From positions 124,001 to 188,000 of the forward strand of contig NZ_AZAC01000003.1 of assembly GCF_000931935.2 (NCBI RefSeq): a DNA stretch of 64,000 bases, given 5' to 3'. The notes below the pieces were generated by a model that saw nothing but the letters and a program-made list of their open reading frames with translations, searched no databases and had not been told where the DNA came from. Below are positions 52,046-60,072 of this stretch, piece after piece (the first letter of the stretch is position 1; each line of letters starts with the position of its first letter). The position numbers and the translations under genes were made by a program. This stretch comes from Dethiosulfatarculus sandiegensis (GTDB lineage Bacteria > Desulfobacterota > Desulfarculia > Desulfarculales > Desulfarculaceae).

Positions 52046-54307
52046 ATGAAAACTAAGATCACTAAGCAAAAACAATGGATCTCTGTCAGGCATTCCGTTG
52101 CCGGACGGATTCGGATAAGGATTCGCCAAAAAGCATGCGACCTGAGCCTTGACAAGGCGGGCAGCTCTGTTCGTGATTTAAAGGGCGTTTTTCTGGTCCG
52201 GATAAACCAGGGATGTCGAAGCCTGGTTATCAGCTATGATGAGTCTCAGTTAAATCCGCAAACAATCCTTGATTATCTTTATAGCCTGACTGGAACCCTC
52301 AGGGTGGTTTCAACCGCTAAAAATACTCCTTGCAAGAAAATATCCAAAAATTCATGTAGTTGCTTGCAGAATTCTAAAGAGCGGCCCCTGCGTAAACCAG
52401 CCCGACGGCTTTTGGGCCTCTCCGCAGTGGGGATTGGTGTTTTTATCAGGACCAACCTTTTGGGGCTTGGTGTTGCCCAGACCCTGCTCAGTCCCTTGGG
52501 GCTGATTACCGCGGCCGCGGCTATTCCCATGATCCTCCATGCCTGGCGGGAAAGGAAAAACGGGAAATTGAGCCTGGATGGCTTCCTGGGCGGCAGTATA
52601 GTGCTGGCCGTTGTCATGGGCGAGGCCATGACTGCCCTTGAGATCCTCTGGGTGGACAGTGCAGCGGGCCTGCTCACCGCGTGGATAACCGAACGTTCGC
52701 GCAAAGCCATTTCCCGGATTTTGGATGTTACCAGCCGCAGCACCTATCTATTGGTGGATGGGGTGGAGGTTCAGGTCCCGGTGGAGGAGGTGCAGGTTGG
52801 CGATACTGTGGTCCTGCATACTGGGGAAAAGGTGGCTGTTGACGGACTTATCATTGACGGCGAGGCCATGCTGGATGAATCCCCCATAAACGGCCGTGCT
52901 GAATATGCCGCCAAAAAGAAGGGGGATGAGGTTTTTGCCGGAACCTTTGTGCGTAGCGGAGTTATTTATGTCCGGGCCGAAAAAGTAGGGGATGAGACCT
53001 ATCTGGCCCGGGTGCTGCACATGGTGGAAAACTCCCTTGAAAATAAGGCCCCCATACAGGGAGTGGCCGATGACCTGGCCAAAAAGCTCATAAAGATCGG
53101 CGGATTCGCCACAGTGGGGACCCTTTTGGCTACAGCCAGTTTCTGGCGGGCCTTCACCGTGCTTCTGGTAATGGCCTGCCCGTGCGCAACGGTTCTGTCT
53201 GCTTCCACGGCTATAAGCGCCGCTCTGAATGCCGCAGCCAGGCGTAACATCCTGATCAAGGGCGGGCGTTATCTGGAAGAAGTAGGCCGCATGGATACGG
53301 CTTGCTTTGACAAGACCGGCACCATTACCACCAATCACCCCATAGTGGCAGCCGTCTCTCCGCTTTCCGGGATCACGGCTGAGGAAATGCTTTACCTGGC
53401 TGCCAGCGCTGAGACCCACAACCAGCATCCCCTGGCCAGGGCTGTCACTGAAAAGGCAGAGCAGATGGGCATTGTGCCCGGCAGGCATGCGGTCTGCGAA
53501 TATTTCCTGGGCCAAGGGGTGCGGGCGGAGTTGGACGGCTCCCTGATCCTGGTGGGAAGCGCCAAGCTGATGGAGAAATACCAGGTCAGCCCGGGCAAGT
53601 CGGCCGCTGATGCGCGGGAGATGGAAAGCCTTGGCTTGACAGTGCTTTACGTTGCCAAAGACGGGCTGCTTCAGGGGGTGTTGGGCCTGGCCAATCCCTC
53701 ACGCCCCGAGGCTCTCTGGATGCTTGACCAGCTGGCTGAATCCGGGCTTAAACACAGAATGATGGTAACCGGGGACGCAAAGAGTTCAGCCCTGGCCCTC
53801 TGCCGGGAGATGGGGTTTGAAAAATGCTACTATTCGGTGATGCCGGAGCAAAAAGCCCGGATTGTAGATGACCTTAAAGCCCAGGGATTGAAGGTGATGA
53901 TGGTCGGCGACGGCATCAATGACGCCTTGGCCCTGGCCCAGGCAGATGTTGGCGTGGCCATGGGGGCCGGCGGAGCGGAAGTGGCCATTGAGGCGGCTGA
54001 TATTGCCTTGGTCAATGACGATCTTAAGGGCGTGGTTTACGTGCATAGCTTAAGTCGGGCCACCATGCGGGTAGTGCAACAGAATTTCTGGCTGGCCACC
54101 GGCTCGAACCTGGTGGGGGTCGTGCTGGGCGCTTTGGGTATGCTGAGCCCCATGGCTGCGGGACTTTTGCATATAGTGCACAGCTTGGGTGTGCTGGCTA
54201 ATTCCTCCAGGCTTTTGGGGTACGAAACACCCAAGGCAAAATCAGGGGGAGTACTGGCTGATAAAGAAATGATGATGCTGGAAACAGAAGCAAAGGAAGC
54301 AGCTTAA
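52046..54307 (+). CDS. P1B-type heavy-metal ATPase with CPC motif and Arg-rich HMA-like domain
   Basis: A 753-residue metal pump. N-terminal HMA-like domain (residues 12-85) has HSVAGRIRIRI in place of CxxC. After helices at about 110-225 come the A-domain, TM4 with ACPCAT (C378, P379, C380), the phosphorylation motif DKTGTIT (Asp422), the nucleotide-binding HP dipeptide in NQHPLARAV, and GDGIND (about 621-626). It therefore can form a phosphoenzyme and pump a transition metal. It is the first gene of the iron-organelle-like cluster and is followed by a terminator and a second transcription unit. Not confidently a Cu, Zn or Fe pump. Confidence 0.9.
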   Translation: MKTKITKQKQWISVRHSVAGRIRIRIRQKACDLSLDKAGSSVRDLKGVFLVRINQGCRSLVISYDESQLNPQTILDYLYSLTGTLRVVSTAKNTPCKKISKNSCSCLQNSKERPLRKPARRLLGLSAVGIGVFIRTNLLGLGVAQTLLSPLGLITAAAAIPMILHAWRERKNGKLSLDGFLGGSIVLAVVMGEAMTALEILWVDSAAGLLTAWITERSRKAISRILDVTSRSTYLLVDGVEVQVPVEEVQVGDTVVLHTGEKVAVDGLIIDGEAMLDESPINGRAEYAAKKKGDEVFAGTFVRSGVIYVRAEKVGDETYLARVLHMVENSLENKAPIQGVADDLAKKLIKIGGFATVGTLLATASFWRAFTVLLVMACPCATVLSASTAISAALNAAARRNILIKGGRYLEEVGRMDTACFDKTGTITTNHPIVAAVSPLSGITAEEMLYLAASAETHNQHPLARAVTEKAEQMGIVPGRHAVCEYFLGQGVRAELDGSLILVGSAKLMEKYQVSPGKSAADAREMESLGLTVLYVAKDGLLQGVLGLANPSRPEALWMLDQLAESGLKHRMMVTGDAKSSALALCREMGFEKCYYSVMPEQKARIVDDLKAQGLKVMMVGDGINDALALAQADVGVAMGAGGAEVAIEAADIALVNDDLKGVVYVHSLSRATMRVVQQNFWLATGSNLVGVVLGALGMLSPMAAGLLHIVHSLGVLANSSRLLGYETPKAKSGGVLADKEMMMLETEAKEAA

Positions 54308-54706
54308 GAAGGGTTTTTTCTTGATAAGTTTTATATTATTTAAATTTGTTTTAAAAACTATAAAATAATTGTGAATTCACCAATTTATGAATAACTTGTT
54401 GCTTTTTCAGCATTATAAAAGTAAATCCTAATTTTTTGTGCCCGGCTATACTTTTTCTGTATGGCCGGGCATTTTGCTTGAATTTTGGTTTTAATGTAAA
54501 TAACTATGTATCTGAATAGTGGCCCTTGATTTGCTCAGTATTGATCGTACTAAAGTTGATTGAATATGAAAATAGTATGCTTTTTTAAGGCTAACATGCT
54601 GAAGCTATTTAGAAATCTTAAAGGTTTTTTTGTTTTTTTTAGGTGGTAAGACTTTATACTGAATGTATTGGCCTAAAATTTTAATCAAAAGTAGGGGAAT
54701 AGCCTT
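54308..54706. other. 399-bp AT-rich intergenic region
   Basis: No gene. It carries the terminator at 54439-54476 and a very AT-rich part next to the TTG start of the HMA-only protein, presumably the promoter of the following genes. I found no convincing Fur box. Confidence 0.45.
54439..54476 (+). terminator. Rho-independent terminator after the first ATPase gene
   Basis: Stem TGCCCGGC/GCCGGGCA extended by ATAC/GTAT over a mismatch, with a short T run (ATTTT) behind it. Confidence 0.8.
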
Positions 54707-55042
54707 TTGAATTACGCATTCTTGTATGAGCTTAGGGGATACCTGCAAGTGGCGCATCATGTTCCCGGCAGGATTCGCATTAAATTTGATCCTGCCATCA
54801 TCGCGGCTCCTCAGGCTGAGGTTTTCAGTAAGTGGTGGCAGGAGAAGAAAAGCCAGGGTAACGGCCTTTCCAAGGTGGTTGTCACTCACCGTTTTAATAT
54901 GGCTTCACGTTCATTGGTTTTGGAATACGACCGCAAGAGAGTTGATTTTAAACTATTGGACGAACTGTTCAATAGCAATGATTTGAACCGCGTAACTTCT
55001 TTGATTAATCAACTGGCCGAAGATATCGGCCTGGACAATTAA
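54707..55042 (+). CDS. stand-alone Arg-rich HMA-like domain protein
   Basis: A 111-residue soluble protein. It is a single domain alike the N-termini of both ATPases of this cluster: HHVPGRIRIKFDP (residues about 17-29) in place of a metal-binding CxxC, then SRSLVLEYDRKRVDF as the second half of the ferredoxin-like fold. TTG 54707 with AGGGG upstream is the start. It may bind ATPases or the lipid/iron surface. First gene of the six-gene run that ends with the second ATPase. Confidence 0.75.
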   Translation: MNYAFLYELRGYLQVAHHVPGRIRIKFDPAIIAAPQAEVFSKWWQEKKSQGNGLSKVVVTHRFNMASRSLVLEYDRKRVDFKLLDELFNSNDLNRVTSLINQLAEDIGLDN

Positions 55043-55062
55043 AAATTAGGAGGCAAGGAATT

Positions 55063-55869
55063 ATGTCTTCCCAGGACACTAAAAATTGCCCGCAGCCAGA
55101 GGCCCAGGCCCCGCCTGTTGTTGAACCGGGGCAAGGCCCGGTGGATCCGGCCATGGGGCAGGCGCAAGCCGGAGCGCCTCAACCTGCCCAGGCCGCCATG
55201 GGCGCTGATCAGGCCTGCTCTTGCGAGGAAACCCAAGAGGGCGGCTATCAGTATGGTCAAGAAGGCTGCCAGGAACAGGCGCAAGGTTATGCTGCGGCAA
55301 TGGATGCACCTCCCCAGGCCCAGCCTGCGGGAGGCCCTGACATGATGGGCGGTCCGCCTCCCCAGGCCCAACCCATGGGCAGCCCTGATGCAATGGGCGG
55401 TCCGCCTCCCCAGGCCCAACCCATGGGCGGCCCGCCTCACCCTCAAGAGGGGTGCCATACAGCTATGTTGGGCGCCGCCTATGGCGCCATGCCCGGCATG
55501 ATGGGCGGCCCCCAGCCCCCGTATCCGGGCATGATGGGCGGCCCCCAGCCCAGTCACCATGGCTCGGATTGCCGCTGCCATGAACACCCAATGTCCGGTA
55601 TGCCCCATGCAGGGATGATGGGCGCTCCCGGGGTTGATGCAAATAATCAGTTTGGCCAGGTCTTCGGCATGGTAACCGACCTTATGAATGGTAAGGCGGA
55701 CATGTCCAGCATGGCTCAGTTCCTGGACACCTCAGACCCCCGTTTTTGGAAGGGCGCTTTGGTGGGCGCTGCCTTGGCCCTGTTACTGACCAGTTCCAGC
55801 GTTAAAAACAGCATCTCGGGCCTTATGGGAGGGTTGTTCGGATCTTCCCAGGACCAGGATGAAGAATAA
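55063..55869 (+). CDS. Pro/Gly/Met-rich repeat protein with C-terminal membrane anchor
   Basis: A 268-residue protein I cannot assign to a known family. Residues 1-190 are low complexity, rich in Pro, Gly, Gln, Ala and Met, with a 16-residue repeat (PPPQAQPMG...MGG) and a second PGMMGGPQP repeat, plus scattered Cys and His (DCRCHEHP). Residues about 225-255 form one hydrophobic helix starting DPRFWKGALVGAALALLLTS, like the anchor of the protein at 56344. The end is acidic. AGGAGG ribosome site. It looks like a scaffold or coat protein attached to a membrane. Confidence 0.75.
   Translation: MSSQDTKNCPQPEAQAPPVVEPGQGPVDPAMGQAQAGAPQPAQAAMGADQACSCEETQEGGYQYGQEGCQEQAQGYAAAMDAPPQAQPAGGPDMMGGPPPQAQPMGSPDAMGGPPPQAQPMGGPPHPQEGCHTAMLGAAYGAMPGMMGGPQPPYPGMMGGPQPSHHGSDCRCHEHPMSGMPHAGMMGAPGVDANNQFGQVFGMVTDLMNGKADMSSMAQFLDTSDPRFWKGALVGAALALLLTSSSVKNSISGLMGGLFGSSQDQDEE
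55345..55551 (+). repeat. in-gene direct repeats
   Basis: A 36-nt unit is identical at 55345-55380 and 55393-55428 (48-bp period, 16 codons); a 24-nt unit is identical at 55495-55518 and 55528-55551. Both keep the reading frame of the Pro/Gly/Met-rich protein. Confidence 0.85.
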
Positions 55870-55895
55870 GGCTGCGGCCAAAAGGAGATTTCAAA

Positions 55896-56309
55896 ATGAG
55901 CATCCCTTACAACAAAAACACCGGTGGCTACTATGTGAATGACCCCTATTATCAAAACCGCAGCGTCAGCTACCCGGCTCAGGGAGCTGTTTCCCTGGGT
56001 GGAGTGGGAGCCGTGATCGGGGCGGTTGGTGCGGCTGCAGCCGTGATCCCCCAGGTTAACAATAGTGAGATCACCAAAAGCCAGGCTGCTGTGCATGTGG
56101 CCAAGGAAGCGGCGGGCACCGGCTTGGCCACCGCGGCCGCCGGAGTCGTAATGCGCACCGTAGGGCTGGGGGGATTCACCGGACTGGTCGGTATGTTCGC
56201 CGTGGCCACTGGGGTGAAATACCTCTGGAATCGCACAGTGGATGGCCAGGTCAAAGCTCAGCCTGAAAAGGCGGAGTCCAAAACCACCAAGAAAACCGCC
56301 AAGAAGTAG
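55896..56309 (+). CDS. MamC/Mms13-like small membrane protein
   Basis: A 137-residue protein with two glycine/alanine-rich membrane helices (about 31-52 and 82-108) separated by a polar loop, SEITKSQAAVHVAKEAAGTGLATA, and a Lys-rich tail. From memory, this layout and the pattern KE..GTGLATA...KY.W.R.V closely parallel magnetosome protein MamC (Mms13), whose loop binds magnetite. I could not run an alignment, so homology is a proposal. AAGGAG ribosome site; between two low-complexity anchored proteins. Confidence 0.6.
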   Translation: MSIPYNKNTGGYYVNDPYYQNRSVSYPAQGAVSLGGVGAVIGAVGAAAAVIPQVNNSEITKSQAAVHVAKEAAGTGLATAAAGVVMRTVGLGGFTGLVGMFAVATGVKYLWNRTVDGQVKAQPEKAESKTTKKTAKK

Positions 56310-56343
56310 CTTGCCCCCGTGGCCGGTGAAAGGAGTCACTTAG

Positions 56344-56751
56344 ATGTCTTATAGTCATTACCCTCCTCCGGGCGCTCCGCCCCAGGCTACGGACTGCGGT
56401 TGCCAGGACCAGGCCCAGGCCGGGGAATATTACGGCAGCCCTGAGCAGACCCAGGCATATTACCAGGCTGCCCAATATCCGGAATATCAGTCTCAATACT
56501 ATTACCAGAACCAAGCTCCCTCCTCGGGAGTGTCAAGTTGGTTTGCCGTAACTGATTCCTGCTATCTCAAGGGAATGCTCTTGGGTGCGGGTGTAACCCT
56601 TCTGTTGACCAACCCCACGGTGCAGAAGACCATGGTCCGCGGGGCGGTCAAATTGTGGAGCGGAGTCCAGTACGGCCTGGAAGAAGTCAAGGAGCAGATT
56701 CAGGATATCAAGGCTGAATTGAGCCTCAAGGCTGACAAGGAAGAAGAATAA
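56344..56751 (+). CDS. Pro/Tyr/Gln-rich protein with membrane anchor
   Basis: A 135-residue protein without known family. Residues 1-75 are rich in Tyr, Pro, Gln and Ala (YYQAAQYPEYQSQYYY). Residues 80-100 form one membrane helix, CYLKGMLLGAGVTLLLTNPTV, with the KG...GA...LLLT pattern shared with the protein at 55063, followed by an amphipathic, charged helix (VKEQIQDIKAELSLKADKEEE) as in YtxH-like proteins. Good GGAG ribosome site. Tyr/Gln-rich tracts can self-associate; a scaffold role is inference. Confidence 0.72.
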   Translation: MSYSHYPPPGAPPQATDCGCQDQAQAGEYYGSPEQTQAYYQAAQYPEYQSQYYYQNQAPSSGVSSWFAVTDSCYLKGMLLGAGVTLLLTNPTVQKTMVRGAVKLWSGVQYGLEEVKEQIQDIKAELSLKADKEEE

Positions 56752-56764
56752 AAAACGCCACATC

Positions 56765-56805
56765 TCCGGGCGCTCCGGTTTCGGTAGGGAACCGGTGCGC
56801 CCGGA
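56765..56805 (+). other. strong intercistronic hairpin
   Basis: A nested stem, 9 bp plus 6 bp separated by a T-T mismatch (56765-56780 with 56790-56805), ends just before the ribosome site of the next gene. No T run, so it is more likely an mRNA-processing or stability element than a terminator. Confidence 0.65.
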
Positions 56806-56817
56806 TACGGGGAAATT

Positions 56818-57027
56818 ATGGCAACCAAGGATAAAAGCGGATTAGATGATCGCAGTATGGCCAAATGGGGAATGGCCGCCTCCATGGGAACCCTGTTGGT
56901 GACAGGGCTGATGGAGACCAAAAAGGGGCGCACCGGCAACACCATGCGTTCCGTACATCTTTGGTCCGGCCTGGCCCTGGTGGGGTTTTCCCTTTGGCAT
57001 TATTCCCTTTACCAGCGTAAGCGCTGA
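56818..57027 (+). CDS. small membrane protein, histidine in helix
   Basis: A 69-residue protein of unknown family. It has two hydrophobic segments (about 17-31 and 45-63); the second contains VHLWSGLALVGFSLWHY, with two histidines 16 residues apart as in haem-binding b561-like helices, though one pair is too little to claim haem. A basic end follows (QRKR). It lies 15 nt upstream of the second ATPase gene and is probably translated with it. Confidence 0.6.
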   Translation: MATKDKSGLDDRSMAKWGMAASMGTLLVTGLMETKKGRTGNTMRSVHLWSGLALVGFSLWHYSLYQRKR

Positions 57028-57042
57028 TAAAAGGAGCCTCCC

Positions 57043-59145
57043 TTGGCGCTTGCGGAACTAAAACGGGCCCATATTGTCCATGAAACCCCCAATAGGGTGA
57101 GGCTGCGCTGCACCCTGCTCTACAGGCCTGAGTTGGACCTTGACTATGTAAAGGCCATATTGAGCTCTTTTAAAGGCGTGACCCAGGTGCGATTAAACCC
57201 CAGGGCCGCCAGCATAACCGTTCATTACGACGGTCGCTCCGGGGTGAAGGAGCTCTTAGTCTCCACCCTGGATAATTTGCCCCAGGAAGCCTATCTGCCC
57301 AGGGTTCAGGAAAACGATCAGATGGATCTTCTGAACGTGACAGCCCTGGGCGCCTTTGCCCTGGTGAGTCCGTTTTTGCCCCGGCCCTTGGCCAAGGGCC
57401 TCTCCTGGCTGGCCGCCGCCCCCACCTTGATGAAGGGTGTGGAGACCCTTTTATCCAAAGGAGTCAAGGTGGAGGTTCTGGATGCGGCGGCAGTGGGCAT
57501 GAGCCTGGCCCGGGCGGATTATTTCACAGCCAACGCCATTGTGGCTCTTTTGACTTTAGGCCGTTATCTGGAATACACCAGCGACAAAAAATCCGTGGAT
57601 CTGCTCACCAGTCTCTTGAAGCCCCAAGTGGAAAAGGTTTGGGTGGAGATTGACGGGGCAGAGGTGAGTATGGCGGCCGACCAACTGGAGATCGGCAGCC
57701 TGGTCATAGTAGGTTCGGGTGAGATGATTCCGGTCGACGGCAGGGTCGAAGAGGGGGAGGCTTCCCTGAACCAGAGCTCCATAACCGGTGAAGCCGCCCC
57801 CAGGCATGTTGCGCCCGGTGACGCTGTTCTTTCCGGGGCGGTGGTGCAGGAGGGGCGCATTAAGATCAAGGCCGGCCAGGTTGGCAACCAGACCAGCATG
57901 GCCAGGGTCAACCGGTTTTTGGAAAATTCCTTGCGCCATAAATCAGAGCCTGAACGCCGTACGGAAGAGCTTGCGGATAAACTGGTGCCCTTTTCTCTGG
58001 GCCTGGGCCTTGCCGAGTATGCCTTTACCAGAGATTTCAGGCGCGCAGCCAGCGTGCTGACGGTGGATTATTCCTGCGCTCTCAAATTGGCCGGCCCGGT
58101 GGGGGTGCGCACCAGTATGTATAACGCCTCTCAAAGCGGGGTGATGATCAAGGGCGCTCAGGCCCTGGAATCCATGGCCGGGGTTGACACTATTGTCTTT
58201 GATAAAACAGGCACTTTGACCACTGGTGATTTAAAGGTTACCCAGGTGGTGCCCTTTAATCGCCTTTCCGAAGACCGCCTATTGGCCATGGCGGCCGGGG
58301 CTGAGGAGCACTACACCCACCCAGTGGCAAAGGCCGTCGTGAAAAGGGCCGAGGAAAAAGGGCTTCCTCTTCCGGCCATGAGCCAGGTTGATTTTATCGT
58401 GGCTCACGGTATCAGCGCCTATGTTGACGGCATTAGGGTTTTAGTGGGAAGTCATCACTTTATCTGCGAGGATGAAGGGGTGGACACCAGCCAGGCCGAT
58501 CTTATGGCCTCGAAATTCAGACAAGAAGGCAAATCTATCTTGTATGTGGCCCGCAAAGGGGTGCTGGAGGGGCTGGTGGTGATGGAGGACGAAGTAAGGC
58601 CCGAAGCACCCATGGTTCTGAAAAACTTGAAGGAACAGGGCCTGAAAAAGATAGTGGTCTTGACCGGAGACCATATGGAGACAGCCCGTCATCTGGCTGA
58701 TAATCTGGGGGAGGTTGACCAGATTCACTGGGAACTTAAACCGGAAGATAAGGCGGAGATTGTCAAGGGTCTTCAGGCCCAGGGGACCAAGCTGGCCTTT
58801 GTGGGTGATGGCGTGAACGACGCCCCGGCCCTGGTTTCGGCTGATGTGGGCATATGCATGCCCCTGGGAGCCGATTTGGCGCGGGAATCAGCCCAGGTGC
58901 TTTTAATGCATGACGATTTAAGAGGCTTGGCCGTGGCCAGAGAGATAGCGGTGCGCTCTCAGAGTACACTTAACCATTGCTTCAGGGCCACCCTGGCCTT
59001 GAATACCGCAGTTCTGGCCTTGGCCAGCATGGGGGTTCTCTCCCCCCTGACTTCGGCCATCATGCATAATACAAGCACCATATTGACCCTTGGCTACGCC
59101 ACTACCAGGAGCATGGCCAAGACCAAAATGGCCGAGAAAAATTAA
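57043..59145 (+). CDS. P1B-type ATPase with SCA motif, candidate ferrosome pump (FezB-like)
   Basis: A 700-residue metal ATPase. Residues 8-80 are the HMA-like domain with HETPNRVRLR and no CxxC. Helices, A-domain with TGEAAP, then TM4 in which the usual CPC is YSCAL (Ser344-Cys345-Ala346, no proline). The catalytic core is complete: DKTGTLT (Asp387), THPVAKAV, and GDGVNDAPAL (588-597). The missing proline and the HMA-like domain without CxxC agree with what I recall of the P1B-6 pumps of ferrosomes. Start is TTG 57043 with AAGGAG six bases before. Last but one gene of the cluster. Confidence 0.85.
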   Translation: MALAELKRAHIVHETPNRVRLRCTLLYRPELDLDYVKAILSSFKGVTQVRLNPRAASITVHYDGRSGVKELLVSTLDNLPQEAYLPRVQENDQMDLLNVTALGAFALVSPFLPRPLAKGLSWLAAAPTLMKGVETLLSKGVKVEVLDAAAVGMSLARADYFTANAIVALLTLGRYLEYTSDKKSVDLLTSLLKPQVEKVWVEIDGAEVSMAADQLEIGSLVIVGSGEMIPVDGRVEEGEASLNQSSITGEAAPRHVAPGDAVLSGAVVQEGRIKIKAGQVGNQTSMARVNRFLENSLRHKSEPERRTEELADKLVPFSLGLGLAEYAFTRDFRRAASVLTVDYSCALKLAGPVGVRTSMYNASQSGVMIKGAQALESMAGVDTIVFDKTGTLTTGDLKVTQVVPFNRLSEDRLLAMAAGAEEHYTHPVAKAVVKRAEEKGLPLPAMSQVDFIVAHGISAYVDGIRVLVGSHHFICEDEGVDTSQADLMASKFRQEGKSILYVARKGVLEGLVVMEDEVRPEAPMVLKNLKEQGLKKIVVLTGDHMETARHLADNLGEVDQIHWELKPEDKAEIVKGLQAQGTKLAFVGDGVNDAPALVSADVGICMPLGADLARESAQVLLMHDDLRGLAVAREIAVRSQSTLNHCFRATLALNTAVLALASMGVLSPLTSAIMHNTSTILTLGYATTRSMAKTKMAEKN

Positions 59146-59220
59146 CAACCAGGAGCTTGGGCGATCGCCCAAGGCTTCCCGGCTTTTACCCAACTAAGGG
59201 GGGATAGAGACCATATCATC

Positions 59221-59952
59221 ATGCCCAAAAGCAGATTTATCACCCTCAAGGATGCGCCAAGCGGCAAAATCCTTTTAGTCTCGACCATCACCGGCCATGA
59301 CCTGGCCTTGGAATTGGCCAAAACCGGTCTGCAGGAAGGCGTGGAGATAGTCAAATCCCGCGAAAAGGTGCCCTTGACAGCCCTGAGGGTGAGGGGGCCC
59401 AAGGGTGACGCAATATTAAGCGGCAAAATGGCATCCATGATAATGGTCCATTTGGACGACGGCTCCAAGGCCCCTCTCATGGATCTTAAACCCGGGGAGC
59501 AGGGCCATGTGGAAGGCCTTACCGCCACCACTCCCCTTACCAAGGCCTTCGCTATTTTGGGCCTAAAGGAAGATGACCGCATAACCCTGCTGCGAAGGCT
59601 GCCTCCCATGGCCTATATCACCTTGATAAACCAAAAAAAGCGGATAAAGATTCCCGAAGCCACCGCAGCCAAGATCTGGGGGCGCATGGGCGGGGTGGAG
59701 ATGCAGTTTTGCTCGGCCCAAAAGGGAGCCCGGTTTGAGGTTCTGGAGCTTTTCGGCGGTCCCCCCAGGAAGGCGCAGATGAAATCCCTGGGCTTGGAAA
59801 AAGGGGCCGAGCTGATTTTGGAAGGGGTGGAAGGCGCTCAGACTGTAAGTGTCGGGGAGCATCATCCCGTCTATGTCACCACCAAGGACGGACTGCGTAT
59901 TCTCTTACACCCTCAGGCGGCCAGAAACACCATGGTGCAGGTGAAGGATTAG
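59221..59952 (+). CDS. protein of three tandem FeoA domains
   Basis: A 243-residue soluble protein consisting of three SH3-like FeoA domains, about residues 6-80, 82-158 and 163-240. Each has the pattern of a turn (PSGK, KPGEQG, QKGARF), a helix with a GL motif (TGLQEG, LGLKEDD, LGLEKG) and a last helix near the end of each domain (ASMIMV, ATAAKIW, QAARNTMV). FeoA normally assists the ferrous iron transporter FeoB. A triple-FeoA chain next to the ATPase genes, without feoB, links the cluster to iron. The ATG has only a weak ribosome site. Confidence 0.8.
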   Translation: MPKSRFITLKDAPSGKILLVSTITGHDLALELAKTGLQEGVEIVKSREKVPLTALRVRGPKGDAILSGKMASMIMVHLDDGSKAPLMDLKPGEQGHVEGLTATTPLTKAFAILGLKEDDRITLLRRLPPMAYITLINQKKRIKIPEATAAKIWGRMGGVEMQFCSAQKGARFEVLELFGGPPRKAQMKSLGLEKGAELILEGVEGAQTVSVGEHHPVYVTTKDGLRILLHPQAARNTMVQVKD

Positions 59953-60072
59953 GCCGCCGCACTTAAATGAGATAAAATCAGCTTAGTTGCTTTTCTGGGC
60001 AATGGTTGCCTTGGTGGGGCTCTGGCTGTGTTTTTAAGGTGGTTATTGTGCGGGGCAAGGGAGAAGAGGCAG

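Noticed and set aside
55345..55551. Short direct repeats that at first resemble a repeat array or CRISPR
   Set aside because: They are spaced by multiples of three, keep one reading frame and encode the PPPQAQPMG and PGMMGGPQP repeats of a protein; no uniform spacers.
55039..55608. His/Arg/Leu-rich frame opposite the Pro/Gly/Met-rich gene
   Set aside because: Arises from the repetitive GC-rich codons of the forward gene, which has an AGGAGG site and sits in an operon.
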